Shown here: one piece after another, positions 25,413 through 35,648 of the stretch
How positions within the stretch are numbered: the first letter of the stretch is position 1
Layout: the number at the start of each line of letters is the position of its first letter
DNA from: Syntrophobacterales bacterium
GTDB taxonomy: Bacteria; Desulfobacterota; Syntrophobacteria; Syntrophobacterales; Thermodesulforhabdaceae
NCBI GenBank assembly: GCA_026417655.1
Contig: JAOACS010000008.1
Location: forward strand, 1 to 64,000
DNA: 64,000 nucleotides
Direction: 5' to 3'
The notes under the pieces: generated by a model
What the model saw: the letters and a program-made list of their open reading frames with translations, nothing else
Database searches by the model: none
Told to the model about the DNA's origin: nothing
Made by a program: the position numbers and the translations under genes

Positions 25413-26465
25413 ATGAGAGGTAAGAGAGAACTCCAGAAAGGAGAGAAAGAACCTTTGCCCGAGTTTAGCGAGGAGTTGGAACAGGACCTCCTTCCTGCTG
25501 AGTTAATTGAGGAAGGGACGGCGGATCTACTATCTGTCGAAGATGATCAGATGTTACCTGCTCTTCCAGACTTACCGGATATAGTTGTCGATGAAAAGAC
25601 TGCTCTCGATCCACTTTACCTATATCTACAAGAGATTAAAAAATATCCGCTTCTGAGTAGAGAGGAGGAGATAGATCTTGCCAAAAGATACCGAGAAGAA
25701 GGCGATATTCAAGCTGCCTATAAACTCGTAACGTCGAATCTTCGGTTGGTAGTAAAGATCGCCCTAGAGTTCCAGAAATACTGGATGCAGAATCTGCTGG
25801 ATCTAATACAGGAAGGTAATGTAGGGCTTATGCAGGCAGTGAAGAAATTCGACCCCTATAGGGGATATAAGTTTTCCTACTACGCCTCCTTTTGGATAAA
25901 GGCTTACATAATAAAGTTCATAATGGATAACTGGAACTTAGTAAAAATAGGCACCACTCAGGCTCAAAGGAAGCTCTTTTTTAATCTCAAAAAAGAAAAA
26001 GAACGCCTAGAACGACAGGGTATAGAAGCTACACCAACTCTTCTTAGTAAAAAACTCCACGTTAAAGAATCGGAAGTAATTGAAATGGATCAAAGACTAA
26101 GTGGTTCAGAGGTCTCTCTCGATAGTCCTCTCTCCTCTGATTCTGAAGATACTCATATCGCCTTTCTCGCCGATAGCACACCCCTTGCTGATGATCAAAT
26201 AGCCGACCAGGAAGCGAGGGCTATTCTCCATGAAAAGCTTATGAATTTCAGAAGACATCTTAAGGGAAAGGAGGCTGTCATTTTTGACACCCGCCTCGTT
26301 GCTGACGAGCCTTTAACTCTACAGGAGATTGGCGATCAGTTTGGGATAAGTCGAGAACGTGTTCGACAGATAGAAAATCGCCTCAAACAAAAGCTAAAGG
26401 CTTATCTTGAAGAAGAGATAGATGATTTAGGGCTCCTTAAGGAGAGTTTAATAGAAGCGGATTAG
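25413..26465 (+). CDS. rpoH: RNA polymerase sigma-32-like factor (RpoH)
   Basis: 350 residues. An acidic N-terminal extension of about 65 residues precedes sigma region 1.2/2 (DPLYLYLQEIKKYPLLSREE). The core-binding segment is LLDLIQEGNVGLMQAVKKFD, region 2.4 reads FSYYASFWIKAYIIKFI, followed by NLVKIGTTQAQRKLFFNL, which is typical of RpoH. Region 4 ends in the helix-turn-helix TLQEIGDQFGISRERVRQIE. It directs polymerase to heat-shock promoters. The start follows AAAAAAGGGAG. It lies 7 bp before cca and is probably co-transcribed with it. Confidence 0.88.
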   Translation: MRGKRELQKGEKEPLPEFSEELEQDLLPAELIEEGTADLLSVEDDQMLPALPDLPDIVVDEKTALDPLYLYLQEIKKYPLLSREEEIDLAKRYREEGDIQAAYKLVTSNLRLVVKIALEFQKYWMQNLLDLIQEGNVGLMQAVKKFDPYRGYKFSYYASFWIKAYIIKFIMDNWNLVKIGTTQAQRKLFFNLKKEKERLERQGIEATPTLLSKKLHVKESEVIEMDQRLSGSEVSLDSPLSSDSEDTHIAFLADSTPLADDQIADQEARAILHEKLMNFRRHLKGKEAVIFDTRLVADEPLTLQEIGDQFGISRERVRQIENRLKQKLKAYLEEEIDDLGLLKESLIEAD

Positions 26466-26472
26466 GGCTAGT

Positions 26473-27819
26473 ATGAAGACATCGATTGACGTGTGTTTAC
26501 CACCAGCTTTGGAAGAATTTTTGTGTTGGCTTGTAGAAAAGGGTTTTTCTGCCTGGATTATTGGAGGAGCCGTTAGAAACGCCCTTCTGGGTATTCCTCC
26601 CCGAGATTGGGACGTTGTTACGGATGCCCCCCAAGAAGTTATTGTGGCCTCCCCATTTAAAGTGATCCCTCTGGGAGCTCGATTTGGCGTTATCCTGATC
26701 GTTCTCGATGGGATGCCTGTAGAAGTGGCTTCCATAAGAGAAACTACCCCCCAGGGGACCCTAGAAGCCGATATGGCCAGAAGAGATTTCACCATAAATG
26801 CTATTGCTCTCTCCTATAGAACTGGTGAAGTGATAGATCTATTTGGTGGCATGAAAGATCTGAAGCGAGGCATAATAAAGGGTGTGGTGGATCCAGAGGC
26901 TAGATTTCTTGAAGATCCTCTAAGAGTTATTCGGGCTGCCCGGTTTTTATCGGAGTATAGATTCACTATAGAACGAAAGACTTATCTTGCTATGAAGAAA
27001 ACTGCCCACCTTCTGGAAGGGGTAGCGATTGAAAGAACAAGGGACGAATTTTTTAAACTCCTTCTAGGAGATTATGTTAAAGATGGGTTGGAGGTTCTCA
27101 GAAAAACGGGAGCTTTCAAAGTCTTTCTTCCGGAGATTCTCGAGGGATGGATGAAGAAGCAAAACAATTTCCACTCCTTTCACATATATCGTCACATAAT
27201 TGAGACTGTGGCCTATACACCTCCTAGACTTAGACTTCGTCTTGGGGCCCTATTTCATGATATAGCTAAGCCTAGGGTGCGACAAAAGATTGGAGAAAGA
27301 TTTAGATTCTTTGGACACGAAAAGCTAAGTGCAAACATGGCCGAAGAGATACTTACCAGATGGAAGGCAAGTCGATCCCTTGTGGAAGAGGTTGTTACCC
27401 TTGTTAAGAATCACATGGTTCACAGGGTGCATGAATGGTCTGACAGTGCCATACGGCGGCTTATAAACCGTGTGGGAGATGAGCTATTGGAGGATTTCTT
27501 GTGTCTTTTAAGAGCCGATCGGATAGCCCATGGTGTTGATCCTGTTGATACCTCTGAGGTAGACCTTCTTGAGAGGCGGATTGAACAACTCAAGGGTCAC
27601 TATCCTCATTCGGTAAGAGAGCTTGCGGTTAATGGCCATGATGTTATGGAAATACTTAAAATAGGGCCAGGTCCCCAGGTGGGAAAAGTGCTTAGTGCCC
27701 TGTATCGGCACGTAATCAACCACCCGGAGGACAATGAAAGACAGAGCTTGCTAGAGATTATCCCCCTTTTGTGGGAGTCTATTACCAGGAAGAATATAGA
27801 TATTTCGAGGTTGGTTTGA
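26473..27819 (+). CDS. CCA-adding enzyme / polyA polymerase family nucleotidyltransferase with HD domain
   Basis: 448 residues of the class II tRNA nucleotidyltransferase family. The catalytic head is IIGGAVRNALLG followed by DWD (two metal-binding Asp), then DFTINAIAL and the RNA-binding region (EDPLRVIRAARF). An HD domain follows (HIYRHIIETV, LGALFHDIAKP), as in CCA enzymes with added phosphohydrolase activity. It maintains or adds the tRNA 3'-CCA. The tRNA-Leu in this window encodes its CCA, which would make repair the main role for that tRNA. The stop overlaps the pyruvate kinase start by one base. Confidence 0.9.
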   Translation: MKTSIDVCLPPALEEFLCWLVEKGFSAWIIGGAVRNALLGIPPRDWDVVTDAPQEVIVASPFKVIPLGARFGVILIVLDGMPVEVASIRETTPQGTLEADMARRDFTINAIALSYRTGEVIDLFGGMKDLKRGIIKGVVDPEARFLEDPLRVIRAARFLSEYRFTIERKTYLAMKKTAHLLEGVAIERTRDEFFKLLLGDYVKDGLEVLRKTGAFKVFLPEILEGWMKKQNNFHSFHIYRHIIETVAYTPPRLRLRLGALFHDIAKPRVRQKIGERFRFFGHEKLSANMAEEILTRWKASRSLVEEVVTLVKNHMVHRVHEWSDSAIRRLINRVGDELLEDFLCLLRADRIAHGVDPVDTSEVDLLERRIEQLKGHYPHSVRELAVNGHDVMEILKIGPGPQVGKVLSALYRHVINHPEDNERQSLLEIIPLLWESITRKNIDISRLV

Positions 27820-29279
27820 TGGTGGAAAGTAAATGGCAGAGGAAAACAAAGATTGTTGCGACCCTTGGTCCTACTTCAAGAAGTCCCGAAATGATAAGGG
27901 AACTTATAAGGGCAGGAGTTGATGTATTCCGATTGAATTTTTCCCACGGCAGTAGATCCGAACATGAAGCATCAATTTCTTGGATCAGAAAAATCGCAAA
28001 AGACGAGAATACCTGCGTGGGGATACTGCAAGATCTCAGAGGTCCTAAGATTCGACTTGGAGAACTTTACGAAGAGTCATTAGAGCTTACAGCGGGATCA
28101 AGGGTCTATCTTGTGCCTATCGATAAAGCGAGAAAAGATCCAACTGTCCTCCCAATCGACTATCACTATCTTGTGGAGGATGTGAAGGAGGGTGATCGTA
28201 TTCTCCTTGCAGATGGAACGATGGAACTGATGGTTGAAAAGGTTCTAGAAGATTCTGTCCTTGCGGAAGTTATAGTGGGAGGAGTGGTGAGATCCCATAA
28301 GGGTGTGAACCTCCCTTCTAGTGCATTGAGAATACCAGCTTTTACGGAAAAAGATCGGGAAGATTTGGAGCTTGGACTCTCTCTCGGCGTGGACTTTGTT
28401 GCCCTTTCCTTTATACGGCATGAAAATGACGTAAAGCCTCTTCGAGAGATGATTCAACCTATGACGGATCCCCCTATGATTATTGGTAAGATAGAGAAAC
28501 CTCAGGCAGTGGCAAGACTTGATGAAATCTTAGATGTTGTCGATGGGGTGATGGTTGCAAGGGGTGATCTTGGAGTGGAGATGAAGCTTGAGGATGTTCC
28601 TATTATTCAAAAGCGCATAATTAACGCCGCAAGACGCCGTTCTAAACCAGTTATAACGGCAACCCAGATGCTTCTTTCCATGGTTAATAATCCTAGACCC
28701 ACAAGGGCTGAGACCTCGGATGTTGCAAATGCCATTATCGATGGGGCGGACGCTGTAATGCTTTCTGAGGAGACAGCAACGGGGAGTTATCCCCTTGAGG
28801 CTGTGAAGGTGCTAAATAGGGTTGCCTGCGCAACGGAAAAGGTTTTGGAGTATTTCCTTAGGGACTCTCTTCTAGAAAACGTTGAAGTTTCCATTGAGAA
28901 TGCCATAAGTCGGTCAGCCTGGGAGATCGCAAAGGAACTTAAGGCCTCAGCCATTGTAGCATCGACGGCCTCAGGAAAAACAGCACGACTTGTATCAAGG
29001 TTCCGACCCTCCATCCCCGTGGTTGCGGTAACACATAAGGAAAAAACCTTTAGGCAGTTAAGTCTTTCTTGGGGAATTGTTCCTACCCTTACTAAGCCAT
29101 TTGCAAGCACAGATGAGATGTTTCGCGAGGCAGAACAATGGGTTGTAGAGCATAAAATTGCTAACTCGGGAGATAAAATAATCGTCACCGCCGGTATACC
29201 TGTAGGACAGATGGGAACGACGAATCTTATAAGGGTTATAGAGGTGGGGAGAGATGAAAGGGCTAGGTCGTCATCCTAG
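27819..29279 (+). CDS. pyk: Pyruvate kinase
   Basis: 486 residues. It converts PEP and ADP to pyruvate and ATP. Motifs: KIVATLGPTS at the start, FRLNFSHG, QDLRGPKIR, the catalytic MIIGKIEKPQAV, MVARGDLGVE, TATQMLLSM and LSEETATGSYP, then the C-terminal regulatory domain ending ITAGIPVG. The frame extends upstream to 27771 inside cca, but the ATG at 27819 overlaps the cca stop as TGATG, has CGAGG 8 bases upstream, and gives the usual N-terminus. Its last 17 bp overlap the end of the opposing histidine kinase gene. Confidence 0.96.
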   Translation: MVESKWQRKTKIVATLGPTSRSPEMIRELIRAGVDVFRLNFSHGSRSEHEASISWIRKIAKDENTCVGILQDLRGPKIRLGELYEESLELTAGSRVYLVPIDKARKDPTVLPIDYHYLVEDVKEGDRILLADGTMELMVEKVLEDSVLAEVIVGGVVRSHKGVNLPSSALRIPAFTEKDREDLELGLSLGVDFVALSFIRHENDVKPLREMIQPMTDPPMIIGKIEKPQAVARLDEILDVVDGVMVARGDLGVEMKLEDVPIIQKRIINAARRRSKPVITATQMLLSMVNNPRPTRAETSDVANAIIDGADAVMLSEETATGSYPLEAVKVLNRVACATEKVLEYFLRDSLLENVEVSIENAISRSAWEIAKELKASAIVASTASGKTARLVSRFRPSIPVVAVTHKEKTFRQLSLSWGIVPTLTKPFASTDEMFREAEQWVVEHKIANSGDKIIVTAGIPVGQMGTTNLIRVIEVGRDERARSSS

Positions 29280-32265
29280 TCATGACCTCTTTAATCTTAT
29301 TCTGGAGCTCCTTTACGGTAAAAGGTTTTTGGAGAAAAACCACATCCTGCTCCAAAATCCCATGGTGAGCAATTACATTGTCGGTGTAACCGGACATGTA
29401 GATTATTTTCACCTCGGGGTGGATATGTTGGATCCGTTTCGCAAGTTCTTTACCACTCATGCCAGGCATTATGACATCGGTAATAACAATATCAGGCTTT
29501 AGACCCTTTTCTTCGATAATAGAGATAGCTTCGTCTCCACTTCCAGCAAGTGTAACTTTATAGTCTAGATTAGAAAGAAGAACACCAAAAACATTTCTTA
29601 AGGCTTCATCGTCTTCAACAACCATAATATGCTTTCCACTAGAAGGTGTGACTAGTAACTCAACCTCTTCCTCTCCTTTTTCCTCTGTAACGACCTGAGC
29701 TTTGGGAAGATAGATTTTAAAGGTCGTGCCCTTTCCAGGCTCAGAATAAACCTGAATGTTTCCTCCTGACTGTTTTACGAATCCATAGACAGTAGCAAGT
29801 CCCAAACCGGTCCCTTTTCCCTTTTCCTTGGTGGTAAAGAAGGGATCGAATATCTTCGGTAAGATCTCCTTGTCCATCCCCACCCCGGTGTCTGTGACGG
29901 ATATAAGAACATATTCGCCTGGCGAGACGCCTAAATGGGACGAAGTATAGCTTTCGTCAAGCTCGACATTAGTAGTTTCAATTATGATTGTTCCACCTTC
30001 AGGCATGGCATCCCTTGCATTTACCACAAGGTTTACTATTGATTGTTCAAATAGTCCCCTGTCTAGCATAACTGGATAGATTTCTTCAGAAAGAATGAGC
30101 TTCATAGAAATATCTTCACCTATTAGGCGTATTAGCATCTTCTCAAGATCTTCTAAGACCTTGTTTATGTTGAGCACTTCAGGCTGAAGCACATGTTTTC
30201 GGCTGAAAACGAGAAGTTGTTGAGTAAGATAGGCGGATCGCTTGGCCGCTTTAACAACCTCCTCAACCATCTCTCTAAAGGGGTCCTCCGGAGGAAGCCT
30301 TTCTAACATAAGGTCTCCATAACCAAGGATTACTACAAGCATATTGTTGAAATCATGGGCAACTCCGCTAGCAAGCCTTCCAAGAGATTCTAGTTTTTGA
30401 GCTTGAAGGATTTGGTTCCTTAGATTTTCCATTTCTGCCTGAGCTTCTTTCTTTTCAGTTAGATCTCTAGCGATGGAAATCATATACCTTTGACCTCTGT
30501 AACTAAAAAGGCGAGCAGAGACCTCTAGGGGAATACTTTTTCCGCTCTTCGATACATAGGCTGTTTCAAAGACGTCGGTTCCCTCCGCGATGAGAGCTTC
30601 TATAGCCTTTTGATGATATTCCTTCATGGATGGATCTAAGATGTCCTCTATCCTCATATTTATCAACTCATCTCTTTCGTAGCCTAATATACGACAGGCT
30701 GAATCATTCACCTCCGTGATAATTCCCCATTCTCCATTAGCAGTACTTACAATGATCGCATCGCTAGCAGTTGAAAATAAAAGGGCTAGTTTCTCCTGGC
30801 TCTCTTTTATCCTGATTTCTGCTTCTTTCTGAATTGTCCGATCTTCAAAGATCGCTACTACTTCTCCAGAGGGAATTTTGAATAAGTGGTTTTCATACCA
30901 TCTCCTCTCTAGCTTTGAATCAGAATAAGGCAAAATGGGAAAATACTCCTCCTTTCCACTAGAGTAGACCCTCTGAAAAACCTCCAAAAGACCCATTTCC
31001 CTTACGCCGGGGAAGGCTTCAGTCACCTTCTTACCAACCACATCTTCTTTTTTACTTTCGGTAAGAATAGTGGCTGTCTTGTTGATCTCCTTTATAATAA
31101 AATCCTCTCCTCCATTAAATGGTTCGTAAATCACAATACCGGTAAAGGGATTTTCAAAGATCTCGTGGTAGAGCTGCTCACGTTTACGAAGGGCTTCCTC
31201 GGTCTTCTCTCTTAATTTCATCTCATTGTGGATAGAGTTAGAAATTGTCCTAGCATGGTATAGGCCGGTTATAAGGGCGAGGATAATACCTCCTATCATA
31301 CCAAGGAGGGTGACTAACTGGTATCTTGAAGATTCCCTAAGGGCTTCACCTATAATTGTTTTTGTAGTTACTTGACTTAATTCTTCAAGTTCTTTTATAG
31401 CTGCCTGCAATTCAAATTGCTTAGCTCTCAATTCTTCCATCCCAATGTCTGTCATTGTTTGGTAGAGTTCGGAGCTCCTTCTAGCAATATCAAGAATGGT
31501 CATAAAATACTTGAAAGTTGCTTCGGCTGATGGCTTAACTTCATCTTTATATATCGATATAACGTTGGAGATGCTACCATCACCTACTGAAGCTTCCCTG
31601 ATTTTCCCAAGAGCTTGATGGAAGGATCTATGATGGGCCTTCATATTCTCAACTATGGCCTTTAGCTCCTTATTATCACTCTGAAAGGCTTCAAGCCATA
31701 TGCTAAACTCACATTTGGAAATATCGTCTGTCCACTGGGGATCTTCTTTTTTGAGCAGGATTAAATCGAAGAGTTTCACCATATTTAGATAGTGAAGTTT
31801 TTCGAATCGCTCTACATCCCGTTCGAAGACTAGTGGATTCGTAATACCTGAAAGTTCGACTTCCTTCGACAGATTGATAAAATGATCTGCCAATAGAAAG
31901 TACTCCCCTTGTTTTTCCTTAACTTTGGAGACGATTTCTTCCATTTTTTTCGATTTTACCGAGATCTCTTCAAGCCTTCGGAGAGTTCCTTCTATCTCCC
32001 CCCGATTATTAGATAGGTTATCGTATTGCCTTTTTCTTATTTCGTTAGAAAGGGAAGGATTCATTAGGGTTCTTATAGCTACGCGGAAGGATTCATTAGC
32101 TCTTATTAATCTTCCTGTATAATATTCTATTGGAAGAACCGTCCCCACTATGTTGCTGATTTTTTCTACTAACTTCGAAGTCGTTACATACCCCGTAAGA
32201 CCAACTAAAACGGTAATAGCAGAAACCGATAGGAATCCCATTACAAATTTCAACGAAAATCCCAT
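29263..32265 (-). CDS. Hybrid sensor histidine kinase: CZB-like sensor, two PAS, HisKA-HATPase, receiver
   Basis: 1000 residues. A transmembrane helix at about 8-28 and another at about 316-337 flank a helical domain. Inside it the residues His158, Cys185 (KCEFSIW) and His211/212/216 resemble the zinc-binding CZB domain of chemoreceptors. PAS domains lie at about 362-480 and 490-605. The kinase core has the H-box GVAHDFNN (His637), DTGVGM and GLGLATVYG. A receiver domain ends the protein (VVEDDEA, phospho-acceptor Asp930, Lys980). It autophosphorylates and probably passes phosphate internally. It lies 44 bp downstream of a chemoreceptor gene, which suggests shared sensing. Its end overlaps pyk by 17 bp in opposite orientation. 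Confidence 0.92.
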   Translation of the reverse strand: MGFSLKFVMGFLSVSAITVLVGLTGYVTTSKLVEKISNIVGTVLPIEYYTGRLIRANESFRVAIRTLMNPSLSNEIRKRQYDNLSNNRGEIEGTLRRLEEISVKSKKMEEIVSKVKEKQGEYFLLADHFINLSKEVELSGITNPLVFERDVERFEKLHYLNMVKLFDLILLKKEDPQWTDDISKCEFSIWLEAFQSDNKELKAIVENMKAHHRSFHQALGKIREASVGDGSISNVISIYKDEVKPSAEATFKYFMTILDIARRSSELYQTMTDIGMEELRAKQFELQAAIKELEELSQVTTKTIIGEALRESSRYQLVTLLGMIGGIILALITGLYHARTISNSIHNEMKLREKTEEALRKREQLYHEIFENPFTGIVIYEPFNGGEDFIIKEINKTATILTESKKEDVVGKKVTEAFPGVREMGLLEVFQRVYSSGKEEYFPILPYSDSKLERRWYENHLFKIPSGEVVAIFEDRTIQKEAEIRIKESQEKLALLFSTASDAIIVSTANGEWGIITEVNDSACRILGYERDELINMRIEDILDPSMKEYHQKAIEALIAEGTDVFETAYVSKSGKSIPLEVSARLFSYRGQRYMISIARDLTEKKEAQAEMENLRNQILQAQKLESLGRLASGVAHDFNNMLVVILGYGDLMLERLPPEDPFREMVEEVVKAAKRSAYLTQQLLVFSRKHVLQPEVLNINKVLEDLEKMLIRLIGEDISMKLILSEEIYPVMLDRGLFEQSIVNLVVNARDAMPEGGTIIIETTNVELDESYTSSHLGVSPGEYVLISVTDTGVGMDKEILPKIFDPFFTTKEKGKGTGLGLATVYGFVKQSGGNIQVYSEPGKGTTFKIYLPKAQVVTEEKGEEEVELLVTPSSGKHIMVVEDDEALRNVFGVLLSNLDYKVTLAGSGDEAISIIEEKGLKPDIVITDVIMPGMSGKELAKRIQHIHPEVKIIYMSGYTDNVIAHHGILEQDVVFLQKPFTVKELQNKIKEVMTRMTT

Positions 32266-32309
32266 GTTAACCTTTTTCTCCCCCTATAGTCTCGGTTATA
32301 AAAACCTCT

Positions 32310-34325
32310 TTAAAAGTCTTTGAAACCCTTTTCGTCATCAAAAGGGATTACCTTATCTGGAGCTATTTCTTTTTCTCTTCCTCCTGGCTTTAGGGGAAGG
32401 CCAGAGGCAGTCTCCTTAGTTTTTTTGGAAGCTTCCTTTAACTTTAGGGCAGTTAGGGATTTTAGGATTTTCGGCTTAGTGGAAGCTTCCCTCTTGACAC
32501 CATAGCCTGTCTCCTTTTGGTTACTCCCGCCCACAAGCTCAATAAGAAGGTTTACACAATGCTTGAGTTGAGCGGATTGGGAACTTAATTCTTCGGCGGC
32601 TCCGGCAGACTCTTCTGCACTTGCAGCGGTCTGTTGAACCACCTTATCCATCTCAGATATGGCCGTGCTTATCTGGTTGATACCCTCACTCTGTTCTCGA
32701 GATGCGGCAGCGATTTCCCCCACAAGTTCGACCACCTTTAAAACGCTCCCATAAACCTCTCCAAAGGCATTATTCGTTTCCCGTGTCACATTTGAACCTT
32801 CCCGAATCTTCTTTATGGTCTCTTCTATAAGGGCTGCTGTATTTTTCGCTGCCTCTGCAGCTCTCATAGCAAGGGCTCTTACTTCGTCGGCAACAACGGC
32901 AAAACCTGCTCCTGCTTCCCCTGCTCTTGCAGCCTCTACGGCAGCATTTAGAGCGAGAAGGTTCGTCTGAAAAGCGATTTCATCTATGGTTTTTACAATC
33001 TTTTGGGTTTCTTCACTGGAGTGTACTATATCCTCCATCTGCTGAAGAAGCTTATTCATAGCATTTTTCGCATCCTGAGCACTTTTGGCGGCCTGCTTTG
33101 CTAATGTGTTCGCCTGATCGGCATTGTCAGCATTCTGCTTAGTCATGGAAGCCATCTCTTCAATAGCTGAAGAGCTTTCTTCAATGCCTGCCGCCTGCTG
33201 GGATGCACCTTCGGCAAGTGACTGACTCGCCGATGAGACCTGTTCAGCTGCCGAGGCGACCTGTTCTGCACTTTCTTTTAGCTCATTTACAGATTCTCGT
33301 AAAACAAGGGTTATACTTCGAGTTATAAAGAAGGCTATACATATAGAAAGGATCAAGACCCCAATGGATCCTATAAGTAAGATCCTTGAGGTCCTTGATA
33401 GTTCAAGGACGCTTTTGTTGGTTAACTCAGAGATTTTTTCTATAGCATGTTTATATACCTCATCTGCTGCGTTCATAACCTGATCACCAGAGATCCTACG
33501 TTTTTTTGCAACCTCTTCTAGTGAATTCCAGTTCTTTATAAGATCGTCAATAGCTTTTTTGTAGGTTGCCGCGCTCTCCTTAATCCTTTCGATTTGCTTA
33601 ATATTTACATCTTGGTAGGTAATCTTTCGGATATCTTCTAACTTCTTTTCTATGGCATCGAAATTCTTCATTCCTTCTCGAAGGATTTCGAAATTACGTA
33701 GGGCCTGAGCTTTAAAATTAGCAATAATTATAGCATTACCTAGATCGATAACCTCATTCATCCACATAATTTTATTCATTCTTTCTTTAAGTTTTTCAGG
33801 GGATATCCCCTTGTTAACCTCCTCCTCAAGGATTCTATATTGATTTGACAAGAAAAGGAGAATTTGATTTAAGAATACTCTTTCCGCTTCTTCCATGGAC
33901 CTTCGGTTTTGAGCTATAGCCTCATTAAATTGGACAGTTTGGGAAAGTAGGCTTTCGTATTCTTTTACCGATTTTTCCGCTAAACTTACACCTTCTTTCA
34001 ATTTAGTAAGCGATGGGTATTTGTCGGATAGGTTCTTTGCTTCAGTGATACCCCTATTTAGGACCTCTAGGTGCTTACGTCCCTTTTCTAGATACTCCCC
34101 TTCGCCAGTAAGTGAATAGCCCCGGATCTCTAGCATAGTTTTAAGGGAATTCTGTAACACCTCATCGGCTACCTTCACCTGGGAAACATACTCCTTGTCA
34201 ATCCTCAAGGCCTTAGTCACCGCCTCTTTCATACCCCATATGGCAAAAGCTCCAAGTATAATAGTAATCATACACACTAAGGTAAAACCTACGGTTAATC
34301 TTTTCCCTACTGTCCAGTTTTTCAT
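32310..34325 (-). CDS. Methyl-accepting chemotaxis protein with long helical ligand domain
   Basis: 671 residues. Transmembrane helices lie at about 10-32 and 313-333. The roughly 280-residue helical sensor between them is longer than a 4-helix bundle and fits a helical bimodular (HBM) type. The cytoplasmic coiled coil has the conserved tip [20 protein letters not shown] (449 onward), which binds CheA and CheW. The C-terminal tail is basic and has no NWETF-type tether. I moved the start from 34370 to the ATG at 34325, because AAGGAGGT lies just upstream and the longer form would overlap the preceding gene. It sits between the Fe-S protein and the hybrid kinase. Confidence 0.93.
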   Translation of the reverse strand: MKNWTVGKRLTVGFTLVCMITIILGAFAIWGMKEAVTKALRIDKEYVSQVKVADEVLQNSLKTMLEIRGYSLTGEGEYLEKGRKHLEVLNRGITEAKNLSDKYPSLTKLKEGVSLAEKSVKEYESLLSQTVQFNEAIAQNRRSMEEAERVFLNQILLFLSNQYRILEEEVNKGISPEKLKERMNKIMWMNEVIDLGNAIIIANFKAQALRNFEILREGMKNFDAIEKKLEDIRKITYQDVNIKQIERIKESAATYKKAIDDLIKNWNSLEEVAKKRRISGDQVMNAADEVYKHAIEKISELTNKSVLELSRTSRILLIGSIGVLILSICIAFFITRSITLVLRESVNELKESAEQVASAAEQVSSASQSLAEGASQQAAGIEESSSAIEEMASMTKQNADNADQANTLAKQAAKSAQDAKNAMNKLLQQMEDIVHSSEETQKIVKTIDEIAFQTNLLALNAAVEAARAGEAGAGFAVVADEVRALAMRAAEAAKNTAALIEETIKKIREGSNVTRETNNAFGEVYGSVLKVVELVGEIAAASREQSEGINQISTAISEMDKVVQQTAASAEESAGAAEELSSQSAQLKHCVNLLIELVGGSNQKETGYGVKREASTKPKILKSLTALKLKEASKKTKETASGLPLKPGGREKEIAPDKVIPFDDEKGFKDF

Positions 34326-34350
34326 GGTTAACCTCCTTAGTTTAGGGTCT

Positions 34351-35595
34351 CTATACGATGAGTTCGACAACGTGTTTTACTACCCTATCGCTTTTTACTC
34401 TGTCCAATATATTAGAGAGCTGAATAATACAGGCTGGGCAAGTTGTTGTGATCACATCGGCTCCGCTTCCTATCGCATTATGGACCTTTCGTAATCCAAG
34501 CTGTTCGGATAAGTTTTTGTATGTTACTCCAAAACTTCCTCCAAAACCACAGCAACTGTCAGCATCTACCATTTCTACGAATTGGTAATCTCTTAGAGAA
34601 CTAAGAAGTTTTCTTGGTTCTCTCCATAGGCCAAGAGACTTTCTTAGATGACATGGATCATGGTAAGTGACTTTTTTTCCATTATGGGAACTAGTCTTAC
34701 GGACTTCAGCAAGTCGCCCATATCTTACCAGAAACTCGGTTACATCGATTATTTTAGTGGACATACCTTTAGTTCTTTCTATTAGATCCTTCGATTCCCC
34801 TGAAATCATGGATGGCCATATTTTCCGTATTACTGCAGTACAGGTAGCGCAGGCCGTTACGAGAAAGTCATACTTAGTGGTAGTAAATATCTCGACGTTT
34901 CTTCTAACTAGGCTTAAGAAGGATTTCCTATCTCCGAGAGAAAGGGCAGGAATGCCGCAGCAAGCCTGACCGTCAGGTAGGTATATGCCAAAACCTAGTT
35001 TTTCCAGAATTTTTAGTACTGATTCAGCGATTGAGGGAAAGAATTTATCAATGAGACACCCAACAAAGATTGAAACCGTTGGTCCCTTGGAGGTGGACCT
35101 ATAGAAGTGGGGAACTTTTTTATGAAATGGAACTTGACTCAAGGGGGTTTTATATGGGTGTTGAAGGTTAAAGTCGGGGTGGCTTCTTCTTAAAATAAGA
35201 TTTTGACAGGAGGCTAGTAGGTCCATAGTCTTATGAAATCTTGATGGAGTAGTAAGAATTTTACGTAGGAGAAGGCGTTTTAAGGGTGAAGGATCTTCAC
35301 ATTCAGAAATTATGGATCGAGCCTTTAGAAAGATTTCTATAGTTTTTACCCCACTAGGACACTGAGCCTCACAGGCTCCGCAAAGAAGACACCGATAGAG
35401 CCTTTTGGCCGTTCCCTTAGAGTTCTCAAAGATGGACCTTCTTAATCCCTCTAAGATAGCGAGCTTACCCCTAGCCACATCGGTCTCAAGCCTTGTTTCC
35501 TTATAGAGGGGGCATACGGACTGGCACATACCACAACGGGCACAGGTTTTGATATCCCTTTCCAGACTCTCCAGCATAGAAACTATTGAAGCCAT
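34351..35595 (-). CDS. GlcF/HdrD-like Fe-S oxidoreductase subunit (two [4Fe-4S], two CCG domains)
   Basis: 414 residues. Two [4Fe-4S] motifs lie near the N-terminus: [12 protein letters not shown] (Cys18/21/24/28) and [12 protein letters not shown]. Two CCG domains follow, the first with QACCGIPA and CATCT, the second with [19 protein letters not shown] and TTCPACI. This layout is shared by glycolate oxidase GlcF, lactate utilisation LldE-type proteins and heterodisulfide reductase HdrD. No GlcD flavoprotein is adjacent. The neighbour 53 bp upstream is a DsrE-like selenoprotein, so a thiol/disulfide or persulfide role is as likely as glycolate oxidation. Cytoplasmic: no signal peptide or transmembrane segment. 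Confidence 0.88.
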   Translation of the reverse strand: MASIVSMLESLERDIKTCARCGMCQSVCPLYKETRLETDVARGKLAILEGLRRSIFENSKGTAKRLYRCLLCGACEAQCPSGVKTIEIFLKARSIISECEDPSPLKRLLLRKILTTPSRFHKTMDLLASCQNLILRRSHPDFNLQHPYKTPLSQVPFHKKVPHFYRSTSKGPTVSIFVGCLIDKFFPSIAESVLKILEKLGFGIYLPDGQACCGIPALSLGDRKSFLSLVRRNVEIFTTTKYDFLVTACATCTAVIRKIWPSMISGESKDLIERTKGMSTKIIDVTEFLVRYGRLAEVRKTSSHNGKKVTYHDPCHLRKSLGLWREPRKLLSSLRDYQFVEMVDADSCCGFGGSFGVTYKNLSEQLGLRKVHNAIGSGADVITTTCPACIIQLSNILDRVKSDRVVKHVVELIV

Positions 35596-35648
35596 CTTCT
35601 ATTCACTTAACCATATGAAATTGGAAAAGAAAAATCTTAAAAGTTCCT

